A stretch of 64,000 bases of DNA from Actinomyces marseillensis (GCF_900155605.1 NZ_LT707420.1:1852317-1916316); one strand, 5' to 3'; positions 1 to 10,706 are shown, counted from the stretch's first letter. The notes: generated by a model not told the origin, from the letters alone. Program-made: numbers and translations.

Positions 1-791
1 TACTCACCGTTGACCGCGATGTATGCGCGCGAGGCCAGGACCGTGAAGTCACCGCCGATGACCAGGGGGTTCGCCAGGTCAGCGATCGCCTCAACGAAGA
101 GGAGGAGGAAAGAGGCTGCGAAGCCGGGGATCAGCATGGGGAGGGTAACTGTACGGAAAATCTTCCACGAGGATGCACCTAGGGAGGCCGCGGCCTCTTC
201 CATTGCGGGATCCAGATTCTTGAGCATGCCGAGCATGTTCATGTACGCAACAGGGAAGAAAGAGAGAGAAAGAACCAGAGTCAGGCCAGACAGGCCGTAG
301 ATGTTCCACTGCTGACCAAGCAGCTGAGTGGAAATAATTCCGTTGCGTCCAAACAGAGTGATCGCGGACGTTGCCACAGCGAAGGGCGGGGAAACGATCG
401 GGATCAGGCAGATGAGGTGCAGGATCTTCTTGCCGGGGATCTTCACGCGAGCCTGAATGTAAGCGAAGAAGAAACCGACCAGAGTTCCGACAAGACCGAC
501 AACCAAGCCCAAGACAATCGTGTTCAGGGCGATCGTACGGTTGGTCTTCGAGGAGACGAAGGAGGTCAGAACCTTCATTCCTTCGCCAGAAAATGCGCGA
601 GCCAAAATCGTGACCAGAGGCAACAGCACCAGCAGTACTAACACCGCCGAAATGATCGCAACGATCGCGACAGTCACCGGATCACGACGAACCTTTGTTC
701 GTTTTTTCTTTCCCGAGGCCACTGCGCGCGTTTCAGGGGTTTCCTCCCCCCGCGCACCAACGCTCGGTGGTGCACTTGTCTCCACAGACAT
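1..791 (-). CDS. Fbp/ThiP-type ABC transporter permease (3' end outside window)
   Basis: This is an inner-membrane permease of an iron(III)- or thiamine-type ABC importer, incomplete because the window ends before the stop codon. Translating the minus strand from the ATG at 791 gives a Lys/Arg-rich N-terminus (GKKKRTKVRRDP), then a first membrane segment (VAIVAIISAVLVLLVLLPLV), further hydrophobic segments, and the EAA-type loop 'MEEAAASLGASSWKIFRTVTLP' shortened here to EEAAASLGAS...TLP, which docks the ATPase. Such proteins normally have two six-helix halves, so only about the first half is visible. An in-frame ATG at 824 is a possible earlier start; neither has a strong ribosome-binding site. 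It lies downstream of the binding-protein gene, separated by a terminator-like hairpin. The substrate is not proven; iron is the commonest for this family. Confidence 0.85.
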   Translation of the reverse strand, partial: MSVETSAPPSVGARGEETPETRAVASGKKKRTKVRRDPVTVAIVAIISAVLVLLVLLPLVTILARAFSGEGMKVLTSFVSSKTNRTIALNTIVLGLVVGLVGTLVGFFFAYIQARVKIPGKKILHLICLIPIVSPPFAVATSAITLFGRNGIISTQLLGQQWNIYGLSGLTLVLSLSFFPVAYMNMLGMLKNLDPAMEEAAASLGASSWKIFRTVTLPMLIPGFAASFLLLFVEAIADLANPLVIGGDFTVLASRAYIAVNGE

Positions 792-880
792 TAAAAATCC
801 AATCTTTACGGGATGTCCGCACATCTTTGAGGCGGATTTTCCCTGCATTGGGCGCACCCATCAGCGGGCGCACAGATCAA

Positions 881-934
881 GAAAGAAAGAAGGGAGGGGG
901 CAACGCAGGGACATGGTGAGCGCTGCCCCCTCCC
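881..934 (-). terminator. Hairpin between binding-protein and permease genes
   Basis: A perfect 11-bp inverted repeat has arms at 892-902 and 924-934 and a 21-nt loop. On the minus strand it is followed by a T-rich run (881-891), as in an intrinsic terminator. Its place right after the lipoprotein gene and before the permease suggests partial termination that keeps the binding protein more abundant than the membrane parts; that role is inferred. Confidence 0.75.
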
Positions 935-947
935 GCTGAAGCGCGAA

Positions 948-2006
948 TTACTCGCGCGGCTTAGCGGCAACCTCTTCGTCGAAGCGCTTGGTCAATTCAG
1001 GCTTTGCAGCCGCGGCTGCGGCAAAGTCGTAGTCGATCAAGTTGATTTCGTCGAGCTTAGCCATCTTGTCATTGGTCTTGGCGTTCGGGTTGGTGAGAAT
1101 CTGGTTCGATCCAACCGTCTGACCGATGTTCTGAGCGTCAGCAGAAATTGCCCAGTCGATGTACTTTTTCGCGGCTTCGGAGTGCTTCGAGTTCTTAATC
1201 AGAGCAACTCCACCGATCTCGTAGCCGGTGCCTTCCTTCGGGAAGGAGACAACCAGGTCCTTCATGCCCTCGTCACGGTACTTCACGCAGTCGTGCGAGA
1301 AGACGAGGCCAACTGCGACCTCACCGCGACCGGCGATCTGGCCGGGGGCAGTACCGGACTTGGTGTACTGCAGAACATTGGAGTGCATCTTCTTCATGTA
1401 GTCGATGCCTGCATTTTCGCTACCGCCAAGAACAACCTGGGTCCACAGTGTCGTGAAAGCAGTACCCGAGGTCGAGGGGTGTGCGGTCGAAATCTGCCCC
1501 TTGAGCTCAGGCTTGAGGAGGTCGCTCCACGATTCGGGAACGGCCAAGCCCTTTTCGTCCAGGACCTTCTTGTTCGAGCAGAAGCCCAGAACACCCACGT
1601 AGACACCGGTCCAGTTGTGGTTCGGGTCCTTGTACTTGTCCGGAATTTCCTTTGCGGTCGGGGAATCGTAGGCCTCGATCAGGCCCTTTTCGGCTGCTGC
1701 ACCATAGCCGTCCACGGGGCCGCCGTGCCAGACGTCGAACTCCGGGTTGTCCTTGGCCGAGTCCAGACGTGCAACGGTTTCACCCGAAGACAGGCGAACG
1801 TAGCTCGTCTTGATTCCGGTCTGCGCGGTGAAAGTCTCGGTCCACTTCTGGCAGAGATCTTCCATTGCACCACACGCGATGGTCAAAGACTGCTCGGATC
1901 CGTTTCCGCCGTTGTTGTCACTGCCCTGTTCATTGACGATGCATCCGGACAGGGTGAAGGCTCCGACTGCGCCGAGTGCAATCAGGGAGATGAAGTTCTT
2001 CTTCAT
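948..2006 (-). CDS. ABC transporter substrate-binding lipoprotein, Fbp-like family 1
   Basis: Extracellular solute-binding protein that would deliver ligand to the permease encoded just downstream. The 352-residue product starts with a lipoprotein signal: MKKN, a hydrophobic stretch, then the lipobox LSGC with the lipidated Cys near residue 22. The mature part has features of the iron/Fbp-like class (DVWHGGPVDGYGAAAEKGLI, then a SHDC segment). The ATG at 2006 was chosen because AAGGAG lies about 8 nt upstream; the longer frame to 2045 has no such signal and would spoil the signal peptide. The two-component genes lie upstream in the same direction, with about 130 bp between. Ligand uncertain: ferric iron is the family default, but related proteins bind phosphorylated sugars or thiamine. 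Confidence 0.85.
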   Translation of the reverse strand: MKKNFISLIALGAVGAFTLSGCIVNEQGSDNNGGNGSEQSLTIACGAMEDLCQKWTETFTAQTGIKTSYVRLSSGETVARLDSAKDNPEFDVWHGGPVDGYGAAAEKGLIEAYDSPTAKEIPDKYKDPNHNWTGVYVGVLGFCSNKKVLDEKGLAVPESWSDLLKPELKGQISTAHPSTSGTAFTTLWTQVVLGGSENAGIDYMKKMHSNVLQYTKSGTAPGQIAGRGEVAVGLVFSHDCVKYRDEGMKDLVVSFPKEGTGYEIGGVALIKNSKHSEAAKKYIDWAISADAQNIGQTVGSNQILTNPNAKTNDKMAKLDEINLIDYDFAAAAAAKPELTKRFDEEVAAKPRE

Positions 2007-2137
2007 CGGGATTCTCCTTTGAATCGAGGAATCTGTAAGGAGCATCGACTTCGCAGGCGTGCTCTCTCAAGTCCATTGTGGACTGTCGGATGCACCCACT
2101 AGTGGCCCTGCGGTAACGGCTGGTAACTAACGTGTTA

Positions 2138-2812
2138 CTAAAGTTCGGGCATCATGTAGCCGACGGAGCGAACCGATTGAACAAGGGCGGCCCCTTCTGG
2201 ACCTAATGATCCCCGCAAACGATACGCCGTCATCTTGATCATGTCTTTTCCACCCGACTCATCCTGCGTTTCCCATACGGAATTGAGCAGTTCGCGATAG
2301 GTGACGGGCTCGCCAAGATTTTGCACAAGCACTTCAAGGAAACGCCTCTCGATGCTTGAAAGGACAACGGGGACACCAAAAACAAACGCCTTGTGCTGAC
2401 GCATATCAACACGCAAAGGACCGTTCGTCACCACCTCAGATGCCAGCCCCTTTGAACGACGAAGAAGGGATTGCGCGCGCAAGGTCAGTTCCTTGGGACT
2501 AAATGGTTTGGTGATGTAGTCGTCTGCGCCGCTTTCAAGCCCTTTGATCCGGTCATGTTCTTCTGACAAAGCAGTAATCATGATGATCGGAACGTCACTC
2601 ATTGCACGGATTCGTTGAGCAAGCGAGATTCCAGAAATAACGGGAATCATTAAGTCGAGCACGACGAGGTCGTAGTACTTCTTCGTGAATTTATCCCATG
2701 CGCGCCCACCATCACTGGCGGTCTCTACAGTAATACCCGCGGTTTCAAGGGCAAACTTGATGATCATCAAAATCTGAGGTTCATCATCAACAACTAAAGC
2801 GGTTGTCGTCAT
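2138..2812 (-). CDS. OmpR/PhoB-type response regulator
   Basis: Cytoplasmic DNA-binding response regulator of 224 residues, normal for the OmpR family. The receiver domain (about 1-120) has the acidic pair D9/D10, phosphoacceptor D53 (VVLDLMIP), T80 and K102 (YITKPF). A winged-helix DNA-binding domain (about 128-222) ends with the typical YRLRGSL...VRSVGYM signature. The start has a strong AAAGGAGGGG site. It overlaps the upstream histidine kinase gene by 4 bp (ATGA), so the two are translationally coupled partners. Being directly upstream of the Fbp-like importer, it probably controls that transporter; this is context inference only. Confidence 0.93.
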   Translation of the reverse strand: MTTTALVVDDEPQILMIIKFALETAGITVETASDGGRAWDKFTKKYYDLVVLDLMIPVISGISLAQRIRAMSDVPIIMITALSEEHDRIKGLESGADDYITKPFSPKELTLRAQSLLRRSKGLASEVVTNGPLRVDMRQHKAFVFGVPVVLSSIERRFLEVLVQNLGEPVTYRELLNSVWETQDESGGKDMIKMTAYRLRGSLGPEGAALVQSVRSVGYMMPEL

Positions 2813-3636
2813 TGCCCCTCCTTTGGCACCGTTGCGCTGCGCTGCGATCGCGGGATCGTCAGATAAAACGTCGTTCCTTTAGAAGCAATCGTATCGACAA
2901 GGATCGTTCCTCCGTGCAACCTCAGGATCTTTTGCGTGAGCATCATTCCAAGTCCCGTTCCAGGACGCAAGGATCCTCCGGTATCGAAGGGAATGAAGAG
3001 GCGCTCTTTTTCTTCAGGTGTCATTCCACGCCCATCATCAACAACTGCGATTGTCACATCTTCATCGGAGTCTTGGACGCTCACGAGGATCGAGACGCCC
3101 TCGCCCGCGTGACGCGCAGCATTGTTGATGACATTAGCGATCGCCTGCCCCATCAAACGCGGGTCAACGGACATGTGGATGGGAGCCCCATGATTTTCAA
3201 GGCGGATCGGTGCCGAATGGAAGCGACGAAGTTGCGCAACATTGTGTCGAACAAGTTCACGCATTTCAACCCGTTTCAAGCGAAGATTAAACAGATCCGA
3301 TTCCATACGGATTTCTGCAAGCATGTCCTCCGCCATCTCGATGACTTGGTTGGAGTTCTCGGCGATCGTCTTGGCGAATTTCAATTGCATCTCGTTCATG
3401 GGACCAGCAGAACCATCAGCGAGTAATTCAGCTGCTCCACGAACAACAGTCAAAGGGGTGCGCAATTCGTGTGAAAGAACCGCGGGACCGGCAATGTAGT
3501 CCTGATGCATTTGACGCAATTGTTCTTTTTCTGCAAGAACTCGTTTGAGCTCATGCTGAGCACGCACAAGCAGGGCAAGCATGAGAAAAGCCAAGCTCCA
3601 CGAGACGACCAGCACCACTACGGCCACTATCCACAT
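2809..3636 (-). CDS. Sensor histidine kinase with one N-terminal membrane helix
   Basis: Membrane-anchored histidine kinase of about 275 residues, partner of the response regulator it overlaps. One hydrophobic segment (about residues 1-24) is followed directly by a helical linker, the HisKA domain with phospho-accepting His in SHELRTPLTVV (H56 from this start), and an HATPase_c domain with N box (VINNAARH), G1 box (VDDGRGM) and G2 box (GTGLGMML). There is no extracytoplasmic sensor domain. I chose the ATG at 3636 because GGAGG lies about 10 nt upstream; the in-frame GTG at 3648 abuts that same sequence and could not use it. What it senses is unknown; a signal through the membrane or the neighbouring transporter is possible. 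Confidence 0.88.
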   Translation of the reverse strand: MWIVAVVVLVVSWSLAFLMLALLVRAQHELKRVLAEKEQLRQMHQDYIAGPAVLSHELRTPLTVVRGAAELLADGSAGPMNEMQLKFAKTIAENSNQVIEMAEDMLAEIRMESDLFNLRLKRVEMRELVRHNVAQLRRFHSAPIRLENHGAPIHMSVDPRLMGQAIANVINNAARHAGEGVSILVSVQDSDEDVTIAVVDDGRGMTPEEKERLFIPFDTGGSLRPGTGLGMMLTQKILRLHGGTILVDTIASKGTTFYLTIPRSQRSATVPKEGQ

Positions 3637-3754
3637 CGGTTTCTTCACCTCCCCATCGCGCTCTCACCATTATGCCCACACCGTCAAGAAAGGCGAGCGA
3701 AAAGGCTGCAAAGACACCTAACTTGCTCAAGCCTCAGCACTTATTAGCTAACCG

Positions 3755-4366
3755 CTAACGAGACTCTTTGTCACAGGTAAGGGAAGCGATCACACAAGGA
3801 ATACGGCCGTCAATAACGGTGTAGGTAACGTCGCGATATCCCAACTGTTCAAAGAAAGCTTGATAGGAATCCACATCGAATTGTTCCTTGAAGTCAGCGC
3901 CGAGCTTCGCAAGGATCTTCGGGATTATTCCTTGTTTGCTTGGGCGACGCTTGACATAAGTCGGGACGACGATAGTGCCTCCGGGGCGGACGACTCGTTC
4001 AAGTTCCCTCATAACAGCACTAGGATCTGGAAGCAGATGGATGACATTGCCTGCCACAACGATGTCAAAGGAATCGTCCGCGTAATGCAACTTGGTGATA
4101 TCAGCTCTTTCAATCGTGACATTGCGATACTTCGCAAGTTTCTTCCGCGCTTGTTTGAGCATTCCCTCGGAAAAGTCAGTAGCGACCAGCCTCTTGCACT
4201 TTGGCGCAAGGAAAATACTGATTGCACCGGTTCCGCAGGCGCATTCAAGGACCTCGTCTTCGAGGCCAACCAGCTGAGCGACGGCGACGCCTGTTCCGTC
4301 GTACACGCCGCGATTGAATGTGTTTTCAAAGAAGTCATAAAGGGGCGCAACCCGATCCCAGAACAT
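3755..4366 (-). CDS. Class I SAM-dependent methyltransferase
   Basis: Soluble methyltransferase of about 203 residues with a Rossmann-type SAM site. The N-terminus (MFWDRVAPLYDFFENTFNRGVY) resembles ubiquinone/menaquinone-type and arsenite-type Methyltransf_11 proteins. Motif I is VLECACGTGAISIFLA, followed by the acidic VATDFSEGML and motif VRPGGTIVVPTY. The ATG at 4366 has GGAGG 7 nt upstream and removes a 23-residue extension that lacks homology-like features. It stands alone between the two-component genes and gdhA. The substrate cannot be told from sequence. Confidence 0.85.
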   Translation of the reverse strand: MFWDRVAPLYDFFENTFNRGVYDGTGVAVAQLVGLEDEVLECACGTGAISIFLAPKCKRLVATDFSEGMLKQARKKLAKYRNVTIERADITKLHYADDSFDIVVAGNVIHLLPDPSAVMRELERVVRPGGTIVVPTYVKRRPSKQGIIPKILAKLGADFKEQFDVDSYQAFFEQLGYRDVTYTVIDGRIPCVIASLTCDKESR

Positions 4367-4497
4367 CAGAGAACCTCCGCTTGCCCAATGCCTACGCTTC
4401 ATTGCGATACCAAGAATGCTACGCGCGCCCTGCATTTCGCACTAGACCCAAGGGAAGCCGCTCTATTTCGGCGGGCGCGCTCCTCCACCTATACGGA

Positions 4498-4531
4498 AGG
4501 GGGCTTCACGCCCACCGGCGTGAAGCCCCCT
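4498..4531 (-). terminator. Terminator of gdhA
   Basis: A perfect 15-bp inverted repeat (4498-4512 with 4517-4531, 4-nt loop) lies 14 bp after the gdhA stop codon on the minus strand. The T-run after it is weak, so termination strength is uncertain. Confidence 0.8.
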
Positions 4532-4545
4532 AAACAGCCTGCGAA

Positions 4546-5976
<1,431 letters not shown>

Positions 5977-6059
5977 TTAGATCCTCATCACGTTATGAAT
6001 TTACTGATGCCCGCTGCGCCTGCTGCAATGGCGCGAATGCTACCGCTAAGGTCAAGAAC

Positions 6060-7253
6060 GTGACTCGATCAAAGACCCCCTACGAACTTGCTGCCCTTGC
6101 GACCGTGGCGGTCCCCCACCTTGAAGTCGCCGGATTGCGTCCCCCGCAGTTCAGCGATGAAGTCCTCTCGGTCACCGGTCTCATCGACACTTCGGGCGAC
6201 CGCTGGATGGTCGTGTGCCCACATGACACGGTTGGCGGTTTGGACATGGAGGCCCAAAACGCCGTCTTAGAGCGCCTTGGAAAAGCTCACGATTTTTCGA
6301 AGATTCCCTTCGAAATTCCGCGTCCTGCGGGTTTTACCCGCACCCCTGAGGGGGATCGCGTGATGGTTCACCGCGATCTTGGCGGTCGAGTCATGGAAAC
6401 CTCGGATTTCGATGATCCTCATTTGCTTCCCGCGTCTTTGGGGAACGCGCTGGCGGCCCTACACAATCTTCCTGAGCTCATCTACACGGGGGTCAATCTT
6501 CCCGCGTATTCAGCTATTGAGTGTCGCGATCGCCATCAGGCGGTCTTGGACGAGGCCGCGCAGGAAGTCGTTATTCCTGCGAACTTGTGGGACCGCTGGG
6601 AAGAGTCCTTGGAGAATTTATCCCTGTGGCGTTTCCTTCCCTCCCCTATCCACGGTGATCTGTCCGAGTCATCGATCCATGTCGATCACGGTCGAGTCTG
6701 CGCGCTGACAGGTTTTTCTTCGGCACACGTGGGAGATCCGGCTGTTGATATTGCGTGGGTTTTTGCTCGCGCTTCCGATGAGTTTTTGGAGCGTTTCCAC
6801 GAGGCCTACCAACAGACTCGTTCCGAGAAGGATTTGCATCTGCTTGAGCGCGCGGAGCTTTTGTCCGAGCTCGCTGTGGTACGTTGGCTGGTCCATGGCC
6901 TGCATAGTGATGATTCAGAAATCGTTGACGAGGCCCGGGCGATGCTGGCCGATTTGTCGGCAAGCATCGGTGAGGCACCTTCCGCAAAGCGCCACGAGGA
7001 ACCCGATGTTGCGCCGGCGCATTCGGAATCGCCCGAGGCCGCTCGTACAGCCCAGGACGTGCGCACGGCCCAGGACGCGCACGCAACCCCGGCCGGGCAC
7101 CCAGTTCAGGACGCACACCCAGTTCAGGATGCGCGCGCCGAAGCAGAGCTTCCTCCTTCTGGTGAGCTTAAGGACGAGGTGGGGCACACGGATGCGATCG
7201 AAGGACCAACCGAGCACCTCGATATGAGTGTTATTTTGCCGACGCACGAGTAG
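6060..7253 (+). CDS. Aminoglycoside-phosphotransferase-fold protein with degenerate active site
   Basis: A 397-residue protein of the APH/macrolide-phosphotransferase family found in actinobacteria. The C-lobe keeps the catalytic-loop start (IHGDL) and the trailing AHVGDPAVDIAW, which identify the fold. However, the Asn expected five residues after the catalytic Asp is Ser (HGDLSESS), and the Mg-binding Asp of the usual V-I-D-W motif is Gly (LTGFSSAHVGDP). The N-lobe has no obvious ATP-anchoring Lys. Residues after about 315 form a low-complexity Ala/Gln/Asp tail with repeats such as RTAQD and PVQDA. The GTG start at 6060 has AAGG about 8 nt upstream. It is convergent with adnB across a terminator. 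It may be a pseudokinase; no drug-resistance role should be assumed. Confidence 0.75.
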   Translation: MTRSKTPYELAALATVAVPHLEVAGLRPPQFSDEVLSVTGLIDTSGDRWMVVCPHDTVGGLDMEAQNAVLERLGKAHDFSKIPFEIPRPAGFTRTPEGDRVMVHRDLGGRVMETSDFDDPHLLPASLGNALAALHNLPELIYTGVNLPAYSAIECRDRHQAVLDEAAQEVVIPANLWDRWEESLENLSLWRFLPSPIHGDLSESSIHVDHGRVCALTGFSSAHVGDPAVDIAWVFARASDEFLERFHEAYQQTRSEKDLHLLERAELLSELAVVRWLVHGLHSDDSEIVDEARAMLADLSASIGEAPSAKRHEEPDVAPAHSESPEAARTAQDVRTAQDAHATPAGHPVQDAHPVQDARAEAELPPSGELKDEVGHTDAIEGPTEHLDMSVILPTHE

Positions 7254-7260
7254 ACCTATT

Positions 7261-7297
7261 GGTGGTCCCGCGCTTCAAGGGACCACCTCTTTTTGTT
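7261..7297 (+). terminator. Terminator after phosphotransferase-fold gene
   Basis: Nine-bp perfect stem (7261-7269 with 7279-7287), 9-nt loop, followed by a T-rich tract (7288-7298). It lies in the short space between convergent genes, so it may also stop adnB transcripts. Confidence 0.85.
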
Positions 7298-10200
7298 TAG
7301 ATCTTTGGGTTATTCACAACGAGTTCACTCAGTGCGCGGGCGAGTTCGCTTTCCAGTCGGTCGACTGGTTTGTTGATAATTTTCGCGATGTCTTCGAGGG
7401 AGAAGTCCACGGGCCCACCAATGAAGTAGACACGTGCCTGCACCTGTTCTGGCGCAATACCGCGCTTGTTCGCCCATGCAACCCGATAGAGCTGGAGCTG
7501 GCGTGCGTAGTATTCCCATTTCTCGATGCTGGTGGTGGGGCCGGGCACTTGGGATGTCTTCCAATCGATGACAATGTCGTTGCCATCCGAGTCACGAAAG
7601 ACAGCGTCAATACGACCTTGAACGGATACTCCTGAATAGTTCAGAGCGAAGGGTTCTTCGATGGCAACAGGAACAAGAGAACTCAAATCGAGAGAGCGGA
7701 AGTTCTCTTGCATGAGGGAGAGCCTTTCCTGTTCCCTTGCGCTGAGGGCTTCAAGACCGACGACGGGGTCGTCCCAGAGCTCGCCGGTTGTCAGGTGGAG
7801 CTGTTTTTCGACCCACATGTGGAAAATAGTGCCTAGGAGGGAGCTGCGCTGGGGTGGAGTTGGCAAAGGCCGCCTCAGCCTACGAACCCAGGAATCACCA
7901 TCATCAATCAAGGTTGAAATACTGGTTGCGGGAACACGGTCAATACGAATTTCAGTCGCGTCTTGGCGTGCACGTTCACGCTCTGCCATGAGCAAGAAAG
8001 TATCGCGGACAAGAGGGTTATCGAGCTGAGTTTTCAGTGTTTCTTCAAGGAGCTTCGTCGGGGTATCGATGAGTTCTTGAACGCGCGTTGCACTTGCGTT
8101 GACGAGCTGACGCGAGCGTCCGGGAAGAATCGGATATTGCCGTAGCCTTGGGTCGATCTCTATCAGGGATTGATCCGCAATGTCTTCTTCAGGACGAGCT
8201 GCGATAGTGCCTTCATCAAGACCGAGCGCATTCACGGTTTCCATGAGGTAACGCGAGGGATCGCGTGGAGTCACACTGGTTGCGCCAACCCATGATCCAA
8301 GCAACAGCAGGTCGTGGCGAGCCCTCGTCCATGCGACATAGGCAAGGCGTCGTTCTTCGAGTTCATGGTGAATTCCTTGCCTGCTGTGGACGGTATCCAC
8401 TGTCTGATTCGCATCTTTGTTGGAGGCAACATGCTTGTTGAAGATGCTCATTGGAGTAGTCGTTTTTCTCTCTGCTTCTTGGGCAAGGAGATCAAAGTAC
8501 TCAACAATTCCCATTGAGCCGTATTCTTCAGGAACCATGTGTGGCAGATCGGCATAGTCTCGCCGCACGGGATACGGAAGTTCTTCAATCGAGGAGAACC
8601 ATTCAGTTGTTCCCGGCGGGTCTTGCTTCCAGTCTCGTGGCTTTGACTTGTGATCGGGGAAGACTGAATCTTGCAGGCCGAAAACAACGACTGAATCCCA
8701 TTCCAGTCCTTTTGCCGAGTGGATCGTCAGCAGTTGAACGGCATCAGGTCGAGTCGCGCTCACAGGGATTGCGAGGCCTTTTTCTTCGTCTTCAGCGACT
8801 TGGAGCCATGCGAGGAATCCTGGCAGGTCTGCGCCAGACACTTGCGCTTCATACTCGGCTGCGATGTCAACGAATGCGTCGAGCATCTCCATGCCCTGAT
8901 CTCCAAGGGGATCAGACATGATTGCCTCGCGAAGTCCCAGGATGGATATCGCGCGTTCGACTTGTTCATCAAGCGCACGCCCCATCCCCTGGCGTATGAC
9001 TTGAAGGCGCTTGGCAAGAAGAGATAGACGTTGATGGGCGACCTCACTAAATTCTGGCCCGCCTGATGAGGAGTGCCAACCAATCGGGGGAAGCTGGTCA
9101 ATTGCCTCGATCAAACTGAACTCTGGATGCGCAACAACACCCTGCGTCTTTTGATATGCCTGTTGTTTTGCGTACTGGTTAAGAACCAGTAGATCCGATG
9201 CACCGATATCCATTGCAGTGACAAGACGCATGAGGGCGGGGGCATTCGCGGGGTCTGCTGCAAGATCAAGTGCCGCCCGAACGTCGCTAACCGCTGCTTG
9301 GTCGAGAAGTCCCCCGAGTCCGACGACTTGCACGGGGATATCAGCGTCTTTAAGCGCCCGTTCTATCGCGGGGAAGTCCGAGCGACGACGAGATAGTACT
9401 GCACAGGTATTCCACTTCCCGTGTTCGTCTTGGACTCGATGTTGTCGAGCGAAATCAACGACCGCTTGGAGTTGCTCATCATAGGTGAGCGGATAGCTGG
9501 TATTCACTTGTCCCGAACCCGCATTTGGGCGTGGAGCAAGAACTGGAACTGTAATTCGCTGTGGTTTTAATTCACGAGTAGGGGCGTTGCCAGCATTACC
9601 AATGCGTGCCTGTCCCCGCAGGGGCTGAGCGATCGCATTTGCTGCATCAAGGATTGTCTGGTCATTTCGCCAAGCTGTTGAGAGAACCAATTGCGACGCG
9701 TCGTGGCACGGAGAAAAGCGAGTGAGGAAATCACTGAGGGCAGAGGCCGAAGCTCCGCGCCAACCATAGATTGCCTGACTGGGGTCGCCGACAGCGGTAG
9801 TTGGGTGATCTGCAAAGAGAGCAGACAAGAAAACCATCTGGATGACCGAGGTGTCTTGAAATTCATCGAGAAGAACAGCCTGATAGTCGCTTCGAACTTG
9901 GCGCACGACGTCTTTGTTCGAGGTAACGATTTGTGTTGCCAGGAGAAGTTGATCAGAAAAATCGATGAGACCGTGGGCACGCTTATAGCTTTCGAAAGCT
10001 TCTGCGATATCAAGAAGGAGCAGGCGGTTACGATTCACCTCAATCATTTTCTTGAGATTCCCCGTCGGCTCCTTTCCGGAGATTGCAGCGACTTCTTCAA
10101 GTTCTTTTTGAAATGCACTCAGTGCTATTCGTCCATCGTCCAGCGTCATATTTTGCTCGGCGATATGCCCAGACAAAGACAGGACGGCGGCAACGATGGT

Positions 10201-10704
10201 TGCGGTCGGCTTGTATTGCTCATCGCTTTGGGGGTATTCACCCCTCCAGTTTTCGACGATACTGCTGAGCACCTGGACTTGTTGTGCCTGCCCGATGAGC
10301 CGAGAATCTGGATCAACGCCGATTGTTGCGCCGTATTCTCCAAGGATCCGCGCGGCGAAAGAGTTATATGTGAGAGCGGTAGGCTCTCCAACAAATTCCT
10401 GCCCGCTATTCGAGGCAAGGGTGGCGAGGTCTTGGCGCATTTTCAACCCGAGCTCACCGGCGGCTTTTCGCGTAAAGGTCAGGCCGAGGATACGCTCGGG
10501 ATCGATGCCGTGGTGGGCGACCATGTAGAGTACCCGCTGCGACATCGTGGTTGTTTTTCCAGCGCCTGCTCCTGCAACGACGAGGAGTGGTTCAAGTGGA
10601 GCTTGAATAACCGCGCGTTGTTCTTCCGTAGGTGCAAGGAAGGGCTTGGAGCGCGGAGTCGCCATGCGAAGAATCTCGTCGACGTCCAGTTTTCTGAGGT
10701 CCAT
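7297..10704 (-). CDS. adnB: AdnB: UvrD-like helicase-nuclease subunit
   Basis: Motor-nuclease subunit of the actinobacterial AdnAB complex, which unwinds and resects double-strand DNA ends for recombination, the counterpart of RecBCD/AddAB. The 1135-residue protein begins with an SF1A helicase module: Walker A VAGAGAGKTT (near residue 45), the Walker B/DExQD motif LLDEFQDTS, motif III GDPSQAIYGWRGA and late motifs LTIHSAKGLEWDSV and AYVAWTRARHDLLLLG. The C-terminal 250 residues form a RecB-type nuclease with RIDAVFRDSDG...VIDWKTS. The start lies 2 bp after the adnA stop, so the pair is co-transcribed and probably coupled. The length is close to mycobacterial AdnB. Confidence 0.93.
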   Translation of the reverse strand: MDLRKLDVDEILRMATPRSKPFLAPTEEQRAVIQAPLEPLLVVAGAGAGKTTTMSQRVLYMVAHHGIDPERILGLTFTRKAAGELGLKMRQDLATLASNSGQEFVGEPTALTYNSFAARILGEYGATIGVDPDSRLIGQAQQVQVLSSIVENWRGEYPQSDEQYKPTATIVAAVLSLSGHIAEQNMTLDDGRIALSAFQKELEEVAAISGKEPTGNLKKMIEVNRNRLLLLDIAEAFESYKRAHGLIDFSDQLLLATQIVTSNKDVVRQVRSDYQAVLLDEFQDTSVIQMVFLSALFADHPTTAVGDPSQAIYGWRGASASALSDFLTRFSPCHDASQLVLSTAWRNDQTILDAANAIAQPLRGQARIGNAGNAPTRELKPQRITVPVLAPRPNAGSGQVNTSYPLTYDEQLQAVVDFARQHRVQDEHGKWNTCAVLSRRRSDFPAIERALKDADIPVQVVGLGGLLDQAAVSDVRAALDLAADPANAPALMRLVTAMDIGASDLLVLNQYAKQQAYQKTQGVVAHPEFSLIEAIDQLPPIGWHSSSGGPEFSEVAHQRLSLLAKRLQVIRQGMGRALDEQVERAISILGLREAIMSDPLGDQGMEMLDAFVDIAAEYEAQVSGADLPGFLAWLQVAEDEEKGLAIPVSATRPDAVQLLTIHSAKGLEWDSVVVFGLQDSVFPDHKSKPRDWKQDPPGTTEWFSSIEELPYPVRRDYADLPHMVPEEYGSMGIVEYFDLLAQEAERKTTTPMSIFNKHVASNKDANQTVDTVHSRQGIHHELEERRLAYVAWTRARHDLLLLGSWVGATSVTPRDPSRYLMETVNALGLDEGTIAARPEEDIADQSLIEIDPRLRQYPILPGRSRQLVNASATRVQELIDTPTKLLEETLKTQLDNPLVRDTFLLMAERERARQDATEIRIDRVPATSISTLIDDGDSWVRRLRRPLPTPPQRSSLLGTIFHMWVEKQLHLTTGELWDDPVVGLEALSAREQERLSLMQENFRSLDLSSLVPVAIEEPFALNYSGVSVQGRIDAVFRDSDGNDIVIDWKTSQVPGPTTSIEKWEYYARQLQLYRVAWANKRGIAPEQVQARVYFIGGPVDFSLEDIAKIINKPVDRLESELARALSELVVNNPKI

Positions 10705-10706
10705 GG

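Noticed and set aside
1182..2102. 306-codon plus-strand frame opposite the Fbp-like lipoprotein gene
   Set aside because: The minus-strand gene has a lipobox and strong ribosome-binding site; the plus frame has neither domain nor start signal.
7030..7140. Short tandem DNA repeats that might be a CRISPR or minisatellite
   Set aside because: The repeats are irregular, lie inside the reading frame and simply encode the Ala/Gln/Asp-rich tail of the phosphotransferase-fold protein.
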